DNA from: Paramisgurnus dabryanus
Lineage: Eukaryota; Chordata; Actinopteri; Cypriniformes; Cobitidae
Assembly (NCBI RefSeq): GCF_030506205.2
Contig: NC_133346.1
Coordinates: 30,391,633-30,455,632, forward strand
Direction of reading: 5' to 3'
DNA length: 64,000 nt
Shown here piece after piece: positions 10,981 through 20,974 of the stretch. The notes under the pieces are model-generated. The model had not been told where the DNA came from, searched no databases, and saw nothing but the letters and a program-made list of their open reading frames with translations. A program made the position numbers and the translations under genes. Numbering within the stretch: position 1 is the first letter of the stretch; each line of letters opens with the position of its first letter.

Positions 10981-12606
10981 TATATGTGACCCGTCACGGA
11001 AACCAGGGACACAAGTCGGCAGCACAAGTTTCGAGAAAATGAGAATCAAAGTTTTTTTTGTCAAAATTTGTGATTTTCGTTTTATTGCAGAATCTGTTAG
11101 CTGAGATCACGAAGAAGCCTCTCCATGTTTGAGATAGCAGTTTATGTATATTTAAAAGCGTACATTTTGCGGTTGAAATAGGCTTGTTTTTCCAGAGATT
11201 CTAGCGTGCAGCGGGGGGCGTCATTGTCTGTGTGTATATTTACATACTGGATAAGCTTGTGTTTTCACCTCCGCCCCCAAAGGGAACAGCGTGACTACTG
11301 AATAAGGATAGTTCACCCAAAACTGAAAGTAATGTCATTAATGACTTACCTGTATGTCGTTCTAAACTCGGAAGACCTCCGTTCATCTTCGGAACACAGT
11401 TTAAGATGTTTTAACGGTAGATTTAGTCCGAGAGCTTTCTGTTTCCTCCATTGAAAATCTATGTACGGTTTCCATGTCCAGAAAGGTATAAAAACATCAT
11501 CAAAGTAGTCCATGTGACATCAGTGGGTCAGTGAGATTGTGGTGAAGCATCGAAAATACAGTTTGGTCCAAAAATAGCAAGAATTACGACTTTATTTAGC
11601 ATTGTCTTCTCTTCCGGCTTGAGCGTGAAGTCACGTGACTTGTAGTGACGCGGCTGCCCTGTTCCTCAGACATGTTTGCTTATTTTTATTTTTTTTTTCA
11701 AACTTATCCCCAGACTGTAAATGAAGCTCGGGGGCTCAAAACAAAAGAAAGATAAAAGAAGCTGGGGCGGAACAAATAACAGTCAGCCGCATCGTACGTC
11801 AGCCGCGTCACTGACTTAATGGGGCGCCGCAGTCGGATGACGTCAAAGTACCGCGAGAGCTCTTCAAGAAATCTTACGGAGTAGTTTAATTTCGACTCGC
11901 TCTCGCAGTACTTTGACGTCTTGCAGCGCAGCATGAAGTCAAACTCATAAGTTACACAGAGACCCTATTTTAAATACAAAATTTGAAGGCGGGTTCATGT
12001 GCTTAACGGAACGCAAATACCGGACTGTAATCTAATATACCCTTACATGTTACGATGTAAATAGTCCTCAAATTGTATATTATATTGTATTACCTGAAGT
12101 TCATGCGAAATCTGATGTAAACAATAGACTATATATTTCACAGATTATACGCATTTGTGGACAAAAATCATTGGATGATTCACACATCTGAAACAGACTG
12201 GATTCGACTTGTGATCCCCACAAAGGTAAAAGTCCTGTTTATTTTTGCATGTTGTTCATTCGGACTTCTGTAATAAAATACTACATATTATGCTAGAACA
12301 TCTGTAGCCTATCTCAAAACGGCTTTACAGGGGGTATGTCTTAGCTAAATGAGATGTAAATGAGCCCTATTGTCTCTCCAGCCAGGGAAAAGGGAAAGTG
12401 TTAACTTTTTCTTTCTCAAATTTCTCAGCATTCTCCTTCTTGAATGTGTTACATTCAAATGGCCACAACTTCTCCAAATCTTATCAGATTTCCATGTGTT
12501 ACACATCGTTAGAAAGCTTAGAAACTGCACTTTTTTTCATCTATGAATAACTCAAAATGCCCCAGATCCGACTTGTGTCCCTACTTTCCGTGACTGGTCA
12601 CATATA
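10981..12606. mobile_element. 1.6-kb inverted-repeat DNA element of unknown superfamily
   Basis: The left end TATATGTGACCCGTCACGG is mirrored by CCGTGACTGGTCACATATA at the right, and similarity continues inward for about 40 bp (GGGACACAAGTCGG on both sides). The exact ends are ambiguous because the termini are TA repeats; a TA-type target is likely. No ORF of note. From about 11,308 it holds another familiar fish repeat starting GGATAGTTCACCC. A strong hairpin lies at 11,839-11,920. It interrupts the L1 endonuclease. Confidence 0.65.
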
Positions 12607-12929
12607 TTAAGTAAAGTAATCCCTCCAATTTTCCCCTTCACCAAAATATATCTACCCTCCATATCTGATATCTGATCTATTAATTCAAAAGAAATCTGTT
12701 TATGAATTAAAATTGCAACGCCTCTACTGTTTGATTTAAAAGACGAAAAGAAAATCTGACCAACCCAGTCTTTCTTCAATTTAAGATGTTCTTCAGGTAA
12801 AAGGTGAGTTTCTTGTAATAAAACTATTCCCGCTTTCTCTCTTTTGAGAGCTGTGAGTATTCTTTTCCTTTTAATAGGATGACCTATACCCTTAACGTTC
12901 CATGTAATTAATTTTAATGATTTGTCCAT
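12607..12929 (-). pseudogene. L1 ORF2, endonuclease N-terminus
   Basis: Minus-strand translation from 12,929 begins MDKSLKLITWNVKGIGHP and contains VLLQETHL, the catalytic asparagine and glutamate motifs of the L1 apurinic-like endonuclease, then SRGVAILI. After about residue 108 the inserted element begins. The rest of the endonuclease (GDFN and SDH motifs) is not found beyond it, so roughly 150 codons are lost. Confidence 0.85.
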
Positions 12930-13507
12930 AATAATGTTTTAAAGAAAAAATAAATAAACAAAGAAAATACAATTACAACCCTTCAAGCTTACATAGCAGG
13001 TAGAATCCCTTAGCCAAAAACAACAACAGCAACAAAAAAAAGAATAAAAATAAATACATTTAACACAAACAACAACCACACACTCACACATATATACTAA
13101 GAACAAAAAGAATTACATCTGCACCACCCATTACCGGGTGATATCTTTTGGTGACTGTTGTACAGTCTAAGAATTTGGGTCAATGTAACCAAGTTTATAG
13201 GCTACATATCCTGAAGCAGCATAAAGGGTGTTCCGCTCCCCCATTCATAGTTTTCTATAGTAACCAAACATTTGTTTTCTAATATACCAAAATAAGCTTG
13301 TTTGTCTCATAAACAGTATTAACCCTACTTATTTAAAATAATATAATCAACTATAATCACTTAACACAAACAATGGCGTACCCAATGCCACACATTAGCA
13401 AATATAAAGTACCAGAGCTTAATTGAAAGTCTTAAAGAACTTAAAGTCAGCTAAGTCCCTCTTCAACACATTATACTTAGTCATGCCTCTAATAAGCAGT
13501 TCAATGA
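12930..13507 (-). other. L1 inter-ORF region
   Basis: AT-rich sequence between the ORF1 stop and the ORF2 start on the minus strand, with A-rich runs at 12,940-13,060. No convincing coding sequence. Confidence 0.5.
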
Positions 13508-14402
13508 TCAACGTGGATTCTCAAGAGCAGCTTTATATAATCCTTTTTCTTCCAGTTCTTTTATTGCTGCCGCTGGAGTTGAACAAGTTATTGTTGTCCC
13601 ATCTTCGTTGAAAACCTTAAGTTTAGCAGGAGCCAGAATGTGCGTTTTGATGCCCTGGGCCTTTAACTGTGCTCTGATAGGCTTGTACAGAGATCTTTGT
13701 TGTCTCACATTGAAGGAAAAGTTGTGATCAAAATAAATCCGTGTACCGTTTAGCGTTACTTCCTTCCTGGTCCAAGCCGCTTGCAGGACTCGTCTTTTAA
13801 CGCTATTATTGAGGAAAGCAACAATAATCGGCCGAGACGAGTCTTTACGTTCTTGATAGGTGCGATGAGCACGAATGATGTTCAATTCTCCAGGTATTCC
13901 AAGTTCTTTTCGCATCAGCTGATCGAGAAATGATATGATGTCCCCTCCTTCGCTCTTTTCAGCTACATTATAAATGCACAGATTATTTTGTCTCGACTTA
14001 TTCTCCAAGTAATCCATCTGTTCAGCAAGTTTCTCAATTCGGGACTTCACCCATATCACAGTTTTCTGATTATTAGCCTCCGTATCATCCAAATCACTCA
14101 CCCGGGCTTCCAGCTGATCAACGCGTGTGATTGTCCCGTCAAGCTTTTGGTTCAAATCAGCTGTTTGTTGCATAATCGTTTTATTTCTGTATGTCACGCT
14201 CCGTTTCTTGACGAAATTCTTTCAACTCATTCTTCAGCCCCTTAAACTCCTTTCTTAAAGAATCTTGTAGCTCTGCGAACATTTTGTGCATTTCGCTTAA
14301 GTCAACCATACTGTTTGCGTTTTCAACAACTTGTCTGTTTGCGGTTTTCTTGTTTGACTGATATTTATTAAACTCCGTGTACATTCCTGATCGGAGATTC
14401 AT
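13508..14402 (-). pseudogene. L1 ORF1 (RNA-binding chaperone), frameshifted
   Basis: Two overlapping minus-strand frames (14,402-14,181 and 14,197-13,508) together cover an L1 ORF1 protein. The N-terminal frame is a heptad-rich helix. The second has further coiled coil (LDGTITRVDQLEARVSDL), an RRM-like segment starting near NNLCIYNVAEKSEG, and a basic C-terminal domain. The frame change near 14,190 would prevent a single protein. In L1, ORF1p trimerises and coats the element RNA. Confidence 0.8.
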
Positions 14403-14534
14403 ATCTCACTGTTCACTGCCAAGCATATTTTTTCTTCTTTAGATGTAAAATAAACGAAATACAAGTTAATTTTGGGGGAGAAAAGAGGGAACACGATCAA
14501 GCTGCCGCCATGACACCGGAACTCTATCAATTCT

Positions 14535-15264
14535 AAGCAGAACACCTCAGAGCTGTTTCGTGAATTGCAGTGTGACTTTATAACCTTACACCTAAATTCA
14601 AGGGTTATTAAGATTTTTTCATTTGGTGTAAAGTTTTTCCCCAAAAAGAAAGGCTTTGCTGCCGTTATGGCTAATATGACAACAAAATATTGTGCCAGGG
14701 CAAATGGTTTTAATACAAAAGTTATTTTTATATAACACTATTTTATATAACATTTTATTTTTTTATTCATTCATTATACTCCCCAAATCTTAGACATGCG
14801 ATGTGGGATAGAGTCATGAGAAGTGTGTCAAAACTAGTTCTTTCCTAGCAATAGTCAAAACAATGTACTTCCTAACAAATCTGTTTAAACAAAGTTGTTT
14901 TTTGGCCATGGAGCTCTCTTGTTTTCTTTTCTTTTGTTTTTATGTTTTTGCAAAGATATATGACAACGGCCTTCAAGAAATTCACTGAAAATTTCAGGCC
15001 AATGGTCATTTTTAATTATTACACTGAAGGGTATGAGCAAAATTAACACAAAACACAATGTTATTTGCTGTGTTGATTTCTATTCTGATTCACAATTCAG
15101 ATCCATTATTCCATCCATGGTTAGAACATCACAGTATTTTTAATTCGGCAGAAACTTTAGCTCATACATACGATAAGTATCTAATATTTCCAATTGTTGG
15201 GTATGTCAATCTTTTCTTCAAACATCTGCATCTGATACACACCAGGACTTCTGAACGCCAGTAT
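14535..15264 (+). other. Retroviral env region, unrecognisable
   Basis: This continues the retroviral interior after the L1. AT-rich, many stops in all frames, no clear SU motif. Confidence 0.4.
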
Positions 15265-15557
15265 AAGGGCAACACCATGGAAAAAGACTTTGTTACAACT
15301 AAGGATATGATACAATGGTTGTTTGGAGGATCTTGGTGGAAAAAACTGTTGAAAAATTTGTTCCAATATTATCTGCTCTTTTTCTGATATGTATGTGTTT
15401 GACTTGTATGATACAATGTATTTCAAGAATGACAAAGAAAATGATTCAATCTGTATTTACTGATGCATATTTTATGGGTAATATTGCAGATGGAGAAGAC
15501 TGGTTGTTCGGAAAACTACTAAAGCCTATGATGATACTATGTAGAAAATTTCATTAG
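15265..15557 (+). pseudogene. Retroviral env transmembrane subunit remnant
   Basis: Two frames show a membrane-proximal LFGGSWWKKLLK pattern and then a strong hydrophobic segment with cysteines (ILSALFLICMCLTCMIQC) and a basic cytoplasmic tail ending at 15,557. Position just before the 3' LTR fits env. The frame changes near 15,355 and the upstream part is degraded. Confidence 0.6.
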
Positions 15558-15639
15558 TCTATTAATTAAGGTTTAACCCTAAAGTGCCTAAGAAGGTAAC
15601 AGGTTGCAACCGAAGTAAAATACATTATAAATGATAAAC

Positions 15640-15648
15640 AGGTGGGAA
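15640..15648 (+). promoter_or_regulatory. Polypurine tract before the 3' LTR
   Basis: AGGTGGGAA lies directly before the 3' LTR start at 15,649, the place where retroviruses prime plus-strand DNA. One T interrupts the purine run. Confidence 0.6.
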
Positions 15649-16131
15649 TGTTGGAGAAAATGTATTTCTTATGACATTTTTGAATATATTATGTTACCAT
15701 TTATGAATGTATAATCCTTTGCTTAGAATCATATTTACTAGCTACTCAGAAAAACTGCCAAGGTGAAATAGTGGGTAGAATGTTCCCTTGTTATCATACG
15801 ACCTTTGATTACTGCATATTCAAGCTACATCATCAAGTTACTATCTTGTTTTTGGTAGAATGTAGACAATCCTATTCTTCTAGACTTAGAAAAATGTGTG
15901 ATGTTGTTACCATTGTGAAGGTCTATGAGGTTCGACCTTTGGAATGAACCAACCCTGTGATTAGAACCTAAATAAATACAGTCCGCAGAGAAGCTCAGAT
16001 TGAGAGACAGTTGAGTGTTTCCTGATGAGACATCTCAATCTGGGTTCTCCCTGCAGAATATTATACCACCCCATTCATGGTCTGAGTGTGTCTTATTTTT
16101 GTTAAAGTTCATAAGTATTTTAAACCTTACA
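15649..16131 (+). repeat. 3' LTR of the endogenous retrovirus
   Basis: Same sequence as the 5' LTR apart from seven substitutions and one extra A. It starts TGTTGGAG and ends CCTTACA, followed by the CTCTG duplication. Confidence 0.9.
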
Positions 16132-16136
16132 CTCTG

Positions 16137-16615
16137 AAATTGGTTTTTAAATGTTTGAATAATCATGTGTCGCCGCTGTTTTCAGCTCTCATTATTAGAT
16201 GTCACGGCTCATTCAGACCTTCCACCCGAGCCTCGGTCAGTGGGGACTGTGTTCTTCCAAGATTGACTAAATCCTTTGTTCAGTCCAGTTTGTCCTTTAA
16301 TGGATCGAGACTATGGAACTCTCTGCCCACTGACTTAAAACTGCAGACAGACATGATTACCTTTAACAGAGGTCTGATACAATGGCTAAAGTCAAGTCAA
16401 ATCTGCACACATGAAAGCACTATATGAAATGAATATTGATGATGTGTATTGTTTACATTTTTAAATTTTGTACTGTTTTGCACTATGTTTTGTATATTGC
16501 ATTGTTGTGTTTTATGAAATATGTTGTAAATTAGCAGTTTTGCTATAACACTAAAAACAAAGTATCTGGTGCGTCCAATGCTGTTGTTATGTCCATATTA
16601 AATAAATAAAAAAGA
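16137..16615 (+). mobile_element. LINE, C-terminal coding part and 3' end (continues 2,369-3,491)
   Basis: Translation resumes directly after the retroviral target duplication with KCLNNHVSPLF and later SLSFNGSRLWNSLPTDLK, the usual C-terminal pattern of CR1/L2/Rex-type LINE proteins. An untranslated tail and an A-rich end (AAATAAATAAAAAAG) finish near 16,615. Confidence 0.75.
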
Positions 16616-16961
16616 ATCTCCCATGCCATCAAGCGCATGCGGAGACCACTTCCTCAGTAAAATACTCTGTTTCACGAGTTCGCATTAACGTGTACCCAAT
16701 AGAGAATGAGATAAAGCATATTTGGCGTGCTGTCCGAGGAGAGGGCTCCGAGCCCGGAATTTTAGCCCGAACCCAGAGTACTCCCCCCTCTTTAACTGTG
16801 ATAAATGAATCTAGATGAGAATGAGGTGATGGGGTGGAGGAGGGATGCTGCAAAAAATCTTTCACGGGACAGAGGTGAGGGACTGCCATTTATAGGCACC
16901 TCTTTGCACTGATTGGTTGAATCTCATTACCATGCTCCTCCCAAACTTAGTTAAATAAACT
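16616..16961. other. Unassigned block between LINE and Gypsy protease
   Basis: About 345 bp that match neither neighbour. On the minus strand there is a TATAAA near 16,890 and CAAT-like motifs (ATTGG) near 16,912, which could mean a promoter or LTR fragment. The 86-codon minus-strand frame shows no known domain. Confidence 0.3.
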
Positions 16962-17486
16962 TCATTCAATAAAATAGCCTTGCGATCTATCACTAATTTC
17001 AATGTTGTCAACAATTTGTTCAAATTGGGGTTTTAACGTTTCATCACTCTGCTGTTCAATTGACAATTCTTCCCGAGATATTACAATGGGATAATCACTC
17101 AAAACGAAGTGCGACGTAGCGTCATTAATCTCATGTTCAGCCTTAGGCTGAGCACCAGAGCGAGTCACCGCACACGCAACAAATACTTCTGGGTACTGTT
17201 GCGCGCTTTCATCTAGACCATTAGTACAAGATGGTACTTCATTCACAATCAGAGACGGTGATTCATTAACCCAAACGCGTCCGCCGGCTAAGTTATTTCC
17301 GAGTATCAGCGAAACGCCATCAACAGGTAGAACAGGGCGTATACCAAGATCCACCACTCCATGCACTAGATTACAAGTCAAATTAACTTTATGCAGGGGA
17401 ACAGATAATGTATTAAGCCCAACTCCACAAATCAAAAGCGAGCTACCAGTATGCGACTCACTTGAGAAGGGTAACACAGACTCCAA
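16962..17486 (-). pseudogene. Gypsy protease region
   Basis: The minus-strand frame carries LPVDGVSLILGNNLAGGRVWVN, the pattern that follows the retropepsin active site in fish Gypsy polyproteins. The active-site part would lie just upstream (17,487-17,600), where stops interrupt the frame. It ends at a stop where the Gypsy sequence breaks off. Confidence 0.65.
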
Positions 17487-17605
17487 TATAAATGACTCGG
17501 ATTACCCCGTGTCCCGTAGACTTTTAACCGCCACTTTCTCCTCAAGACCTGGGAGCGACACAAAACCATCAGAAATGAATGGTTCAAATAACTGATGGTG
17601 ATTCT

Positions 17606-18841
17606 CTACATTTTAGGTGCTACCATCAGCATTCCTTTCAAAGTACCGGCCTGATTTAAAACAGAAACAGAAGTAGCCAAGACAGCCGGCTTCACGGAAT
17701 AGGCATGTTTAACAAATTTTGACTTAAGCACTGGACAATTTGACTTCCAATGTCCTTTACCTAGACAATAGTTACAATTATCATAGTCGCTTGCTGTTTT
17801 CTTCAAAAAACGCCTGGCTGGACCCATAGGAACAGAAACATTCCCCGTGAATGAACTTGACGTTCACTAAATTTTTCAGCACTGGGCTTATGAATAAGTT
17901 CCCAGTCATCCACCAGCAATGCAGCTTCTGAAGCAGTTTCAATCTGTCGCTCCGCAACATAAGTTGCTACACTCTCAGGAACTGTATTTCTGTATTTTTC
18001 AGATAAAATTAACTCTCTCAGCTTAACCATTGTTGTACTATCTGCCGCTGTACACCACCGATCAAACTGCACAGTAAATTGTCTTACGAACTCAACATTT
18101 GTTTCGTTCACTTTTCTCTGTAACATACGAAAGTTTTGACGATACCATTCCGGCACACGATCATTCATTTTTAACACTGCCGCCTTAATGGCTTCATAAT
18201 TTTGGCTGTCAGCATCAGATAGTGTAGAATATGCTTGTTGGGCTTTACCTGTTAAAACGCACTGAAGCAACATAGCGCGTTCAACATCACTCCATTTATG
18301 CGCTGCTGCGACTCGCTCAAACAGGAGAAAAAAAATCTCCACTTCAGACTCATGGAATGGCGGTAGCAAACGGAAATTATGTGCCACACTCAGTTTGGTC
18401 AAATCAGTATTAAAACCTGCACCCATCGGCTTATCTTCTCCCTGCATCTCTAGTTGGCGCATTTCAATCTCTAAAGGCTGTTGCTCTAATTTTTCTGGCT
18501 CTTTGCCAACTCCAACTCCAACTGTATCTTATCACATTCCAAGCGGCGCTTCTCACACTCAGTATCACGTTGTATCAATAACAGCTCCCTCTGCTGTTCA
18601 AATGAAAGCGTGCTTAAGGGAGGCAATGCAGGTAAATCAGACAACTTAGTCTTCTCCTTCAAAATTTTAAGTTCACACAGCGCAGTCTCAATAATTAATT
18701 TAATTCCGTCTTTCGTCCTTTTCTGATTAGAAGTTCGATTTTATAATGCGCAGCTAACTCTAATAATTGGTCTTTGGTCATTCCACCTAACACTTCCTCG
18801 GACGGTGACTGAGAAAATGTTTCAATAACATCAGTCGCCAT
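17606..18841 (-). pseudogene. Gypsy gag with SCAN-like domain and CCHC knuckle
   Basis: An ATG at 18,841 (minus) starts a short acidic N-terminus, but the frame shifts near 18,700. A second frame (18,462-17,803) has a SCAN-like capsid pattern (LLQCVLTGKAQQAYSTL, YRQNFRMLQR, FVRQFTVQFDRW). A third (17,827-17,606) has one zinc knuckle, CNYCLGKGHWKSNC. SCAN-bearing gags are known in vertebrate Gypsy (Gmr1-like) elements and are the source of host SCAN domains. At least two frame breaks make it a pseudogene. Confidence 0.75.
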
Positions 18842-19412
18842 AATTACCAATAATCACGCCTACAAAACACAGCTTATATCACGCACACAAAAGAAACAAA
18901 AACCTTTTTTTTCTTATTTTGTGACACATCAGGGTTTATTTAAAGAAACTAAACCATCCATTTAAACTAACTAAACCCTACTCTTCAGTTGGCCCAAGAC
19001 CGGGTACTTACGCACTAAAAGCCGTAAGTTTGGGAAGCCGACCAATTGCCAAGTCGACCCCCAAACCTTGGATGTGCTCCCGAGACAACTGCCCTAGGCC
19101 CCGAGCCAATCAAAACTAACAAACTAAAATAAAAAAACAGGTGCCCGTAGACACGCACTAAACCTACCTGGAAGGTTTGTTTCTTAAATACTCCCAACAA
19201 ATTATGTCGTAGAGCCTACAAACGAATGAAGTGTTCCATCATACTCAATTTACCAATAGGCGGATAGTAATATACAAATACACTCTATTCTTATAATCAA
19301 ATTCAATTTAATTCGAAATATCCTACGTTTTTTATCCTCCTACAAAACAATGTTTTCCTCAAAATCATTCGCATGAATCCAAACACGAATTTAGTTCGAC
19401 AAGCCCCCAAAT
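18842..19412 (-). other. Gypsy leader and possible primer-binding site
   Basis: Non-coding on the minus strand. At 19,409 downwards the minus strand reads TGGGGGCTTGTC, close to a tRNA-Pro primer-binding site (10 of the first 11 bases after TGG-type start), three bases after a likely LTR end ATGTAACA at 19,413. Confidence 0.45.
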
Positions 19413-19832
19413 TGTTACATCCCCAAAAGGGAGCAACAATGAAGGAGGATAGAAGCGTAATCGACGGTTACAATACACTCTTTTTTTCCCCCAATCACAT
19501 GGTAAAGTTTCTCAAACTATAGTAACATGCTGCAACACCAATACATATTTGGTCCTGGCCAGGGATCGACTGGAAGATGGAACGCTCACCGAGGACACCA
19601 AGCAGGAAGCTTTTAACCATGAGCGCATCTATGCACCGGTGCACCCAATCCACTTGATTAACTCAGCAACGCAGCACACCTGGAAGAGGATCAAAACACA
19701 CAGACATGGCAAAGACAACACCACAACACACACGGCCGTGACATTCAACAATTTCATACATTTATTTCAAATAGCACATATTTAATCTAAGTGTTTTTGG
19801 ACAAGGTTATAGTTTAATATTTGGGAGGAAGG
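19413..19832 (-). repeat. Probable Gypsy 5' LTR, outer boundary unresolved
   Basis: Follows the primer-binding-like site, with an LTR end (minus) ATGTAACA. The other end cannot be set because the partner LTR is outside the window and the tRNA array begins at about 19,840. The 78-codon plus frame inside is not supported as a gene. Confidence 0.45.
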
Positions 19833-19904
19833 GATAATGTGGTGTAGTGGTTAGGATTCGGTGCTCTCACCGGCGCGGCCCGGGTTCGATTCCCGGTCAG
19901 AGAA
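19833..19904 (+). pseudogene. tRNA-Glu(CTC) edge copy, degenerate (unit 1)
   Basis: From about base 11 onward it matches the other copies, but the first ten bases are unrelated, so the acceptor stem cannot pair. It also has changes at the anticodon stem and 3' strand (TCAGAGAA). The array homology starts inside this gene. Not expected to make a tRNA. Confidence 0.85.
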
Positions 19905-19995
19905 CGCGGCTTTTGACATCCGACGAGCACTTTTGAACCGTAAAGCCGAATGTGACGGCAAGAGATGTTGCGACACGAAGAGGTAAAACTCAACC

Positions 19996-20082
19996 TCCTT
20001 CGAGTCTGATTCGAACCAGGGACCTAAGGATGTCCGGGTGATCGCCTACAGTCCTCCGCTCTACCAACTGAGCTATCGAAGG
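19996..20082 (-). pseudogene. tRNA-Tyr A, degenerate edge copy (unit 1)
   Basis: The anticodon arm and acceptor are kept, but the T arm has several changes that break its stem (GAGTCTG for GAGCCGG and CAGGG for CAGCG on the plus strand). The intron also differs from all other A copies. Confidence 0.7.
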
Positions 20083-20315
20083 CAGGGGTGCGTTTGCGCC
20101 ACGGATGGTCTATTTTGGCCTAGGGCGGCAGGCGCACAAAGCCGCGAGGGCGAGCAGAAAAGCGAAACCGAGCCAGCCAAGGAGCAAACCTACAATCATC
20201 TGAGACGTAGTAAGAGGCTTAAGCCATTGCCCAACTAGCCCAAAGCCAGCGTGCTGACATGGCAAGCTAATTTGACGACAAGAGATGGAGCGACTTCAAG
20301 AGGAAAAGCTCTACC

Positions 20316-20402
20316 TCCTTCGAGCCGGATTCGAACCAGCGACCTAAGGATGACCAGGGGAACGACTACAGTCCTCCGCTCTACCAACTGAGCTATCGAA
20401 GG
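20316..20402 (-). tRNA. tRNA-Tyr-GTA: tRNA-Tyr(GTA) B (unit 1)
   Basis: Matches the consensus B gene with its 14-nt intron, although its unit is otherwise the most diverged. Confidence 0.93.
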
Positions 20403-20781
20403 CCGAGCGTGCTAGCGGAGATTGCGACGTCAGAAGGCTCGGCCATCCTGACCCCGCAAACAGCGTAGACTAGACTTCTTAGCGTAAGTTATCGTACTAC
20501 TTTTGGAATTACTTCTGAATTAATTTTTGCGAGAGCGTGTGCTCCCTGGCTGCCGTTTGCACACACAACCCATCTGCAAGTAGCTTTTAACAGATGCTGC
20601 CAAAGCGTTTTTGGGTTCAATGATTGCATCCCATTTCTCATATTGTATTACGTGGCGCTCACAGGAAGAAAAATATCCATTCTAAGACTGTTACACGGCC
20701 TATGTAAGTGCATCAAACGTGTAATAACGATATTTGATAAAAACCCAATTTGATAGCCATGTGCCCAAGGATCCTCTAGCA

Positions 20782-20974
20782 CAGTGGTCACCATCCCTGT
20801 TCCTGGAGATCTACCCTCCTGCCTACTTTACATCCAATCCTGCTTCAGCACACCTGCCTCCAATTTTTGGGTGACCGTGAAAAGCATGATTGGCAGGTTC
20901 AGGTGTGTTTGATTAGGGTTGGAGGCGAACTCTGCAGGAAAGTAGATCTCCAGGAACAGGGTTGGTGACCACTG
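20782..20974. mobile_element. hAT-type palindromic MITE, one per array unit (first of 20 copies)
   Basis: 193 bp with inverted ends CAGTGGTCACC and GGTGACCACTG (similarity about 40 bp inward) and an exact 8-bp duplication CTCTAGCA on both sides (20,774-20,781; 20,975-20,982). Eight-base duplications and CAGTG ends fit hAT. Other copies start at 22279, 27170, 28667, 30164, 31661, 33158, 34654, 36151, 37648, 39145, 40642, 42139, 48783, 50280, 51777, 58421, 59918, 61415 and 62912, each 193 bp at the same unit position. It therefore inserted once before the array was amplified. Confidence 0.85.

Larger units (their letters stand above)
5870..14522 (-). mobile_element. L1 (LINE-1) retrotransposon, minus strand, near full length but broken
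   Basis: A 12-bp duplication TCTATCAATTCT flanks it (5,858-5,869 and 14,523-14,534). A T-run at the left is the minus-strand poly(A) tail. The 5' end at 14,522 begins on the minus strand with GTTCCGGTGTCATGGCGGC, containing a YY1-like ATGGCGGC as in other vertebrate L1 promoters. ORF1 and ORF2 follow in order. Both have frameshifts, and part of the endonuclease is missing. Two further DNA elements lie inside it. It interrupts the env region of the retrovirus. Confidence 0.9.
3492..16131 (+). mobile_element. Endogenous retrovirus (class I gamma/epsilon-like), internally deleted, with two LTRs
   Basis: It has a 5' LTR (3,492-3,973), a primer-binding site (3,977-3,996), a pol remnant, an env transmembrane remnant, a purine-rich tract and a 3' LTR (15,649-16,131). 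It is flanked by CTCTG at 3,487-3,491 and 16,132-16,136, and the host LINE coding sequence resumes after it. The LTRs differ at seven substitutions and one single-base indel by my count. Gag, protease and most of pol are absent or unrecognisable. Most of the internal length is an inserted L1. Confidence 0.85.
1..19832 (-). mobile_element. Gypsy-type LTR retrotransposon, minus strand, fragmented host of the nested stack
   Basis: Read on the minus strand, the order is a leader and primer-binding-like site near 19,400, gag (18,841 to 17,606), protease (17,486 to 16,962) and, after a large interruption, integrase (2,368 to before position 1). This gag-protease-integrase order is that of Ty3/Gypsy elements. 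Reverse transcriptase and RNase H, which should lie between protease and integrase, are not visible, so an internal deletion accompanied or preceded the insertions at 2,369-16,961. The 3' LTR would lie left of the window. Several frameshifts and stops show it is dead. The span includes all nested insertions listed separately. Confidence 0.75.

Noticed and set aside
19549..19785. A 78-codon plus-strand ORF before the array
   Set aside because: Lies in the probable Gypsy LTR, antisense to it, with no domain.
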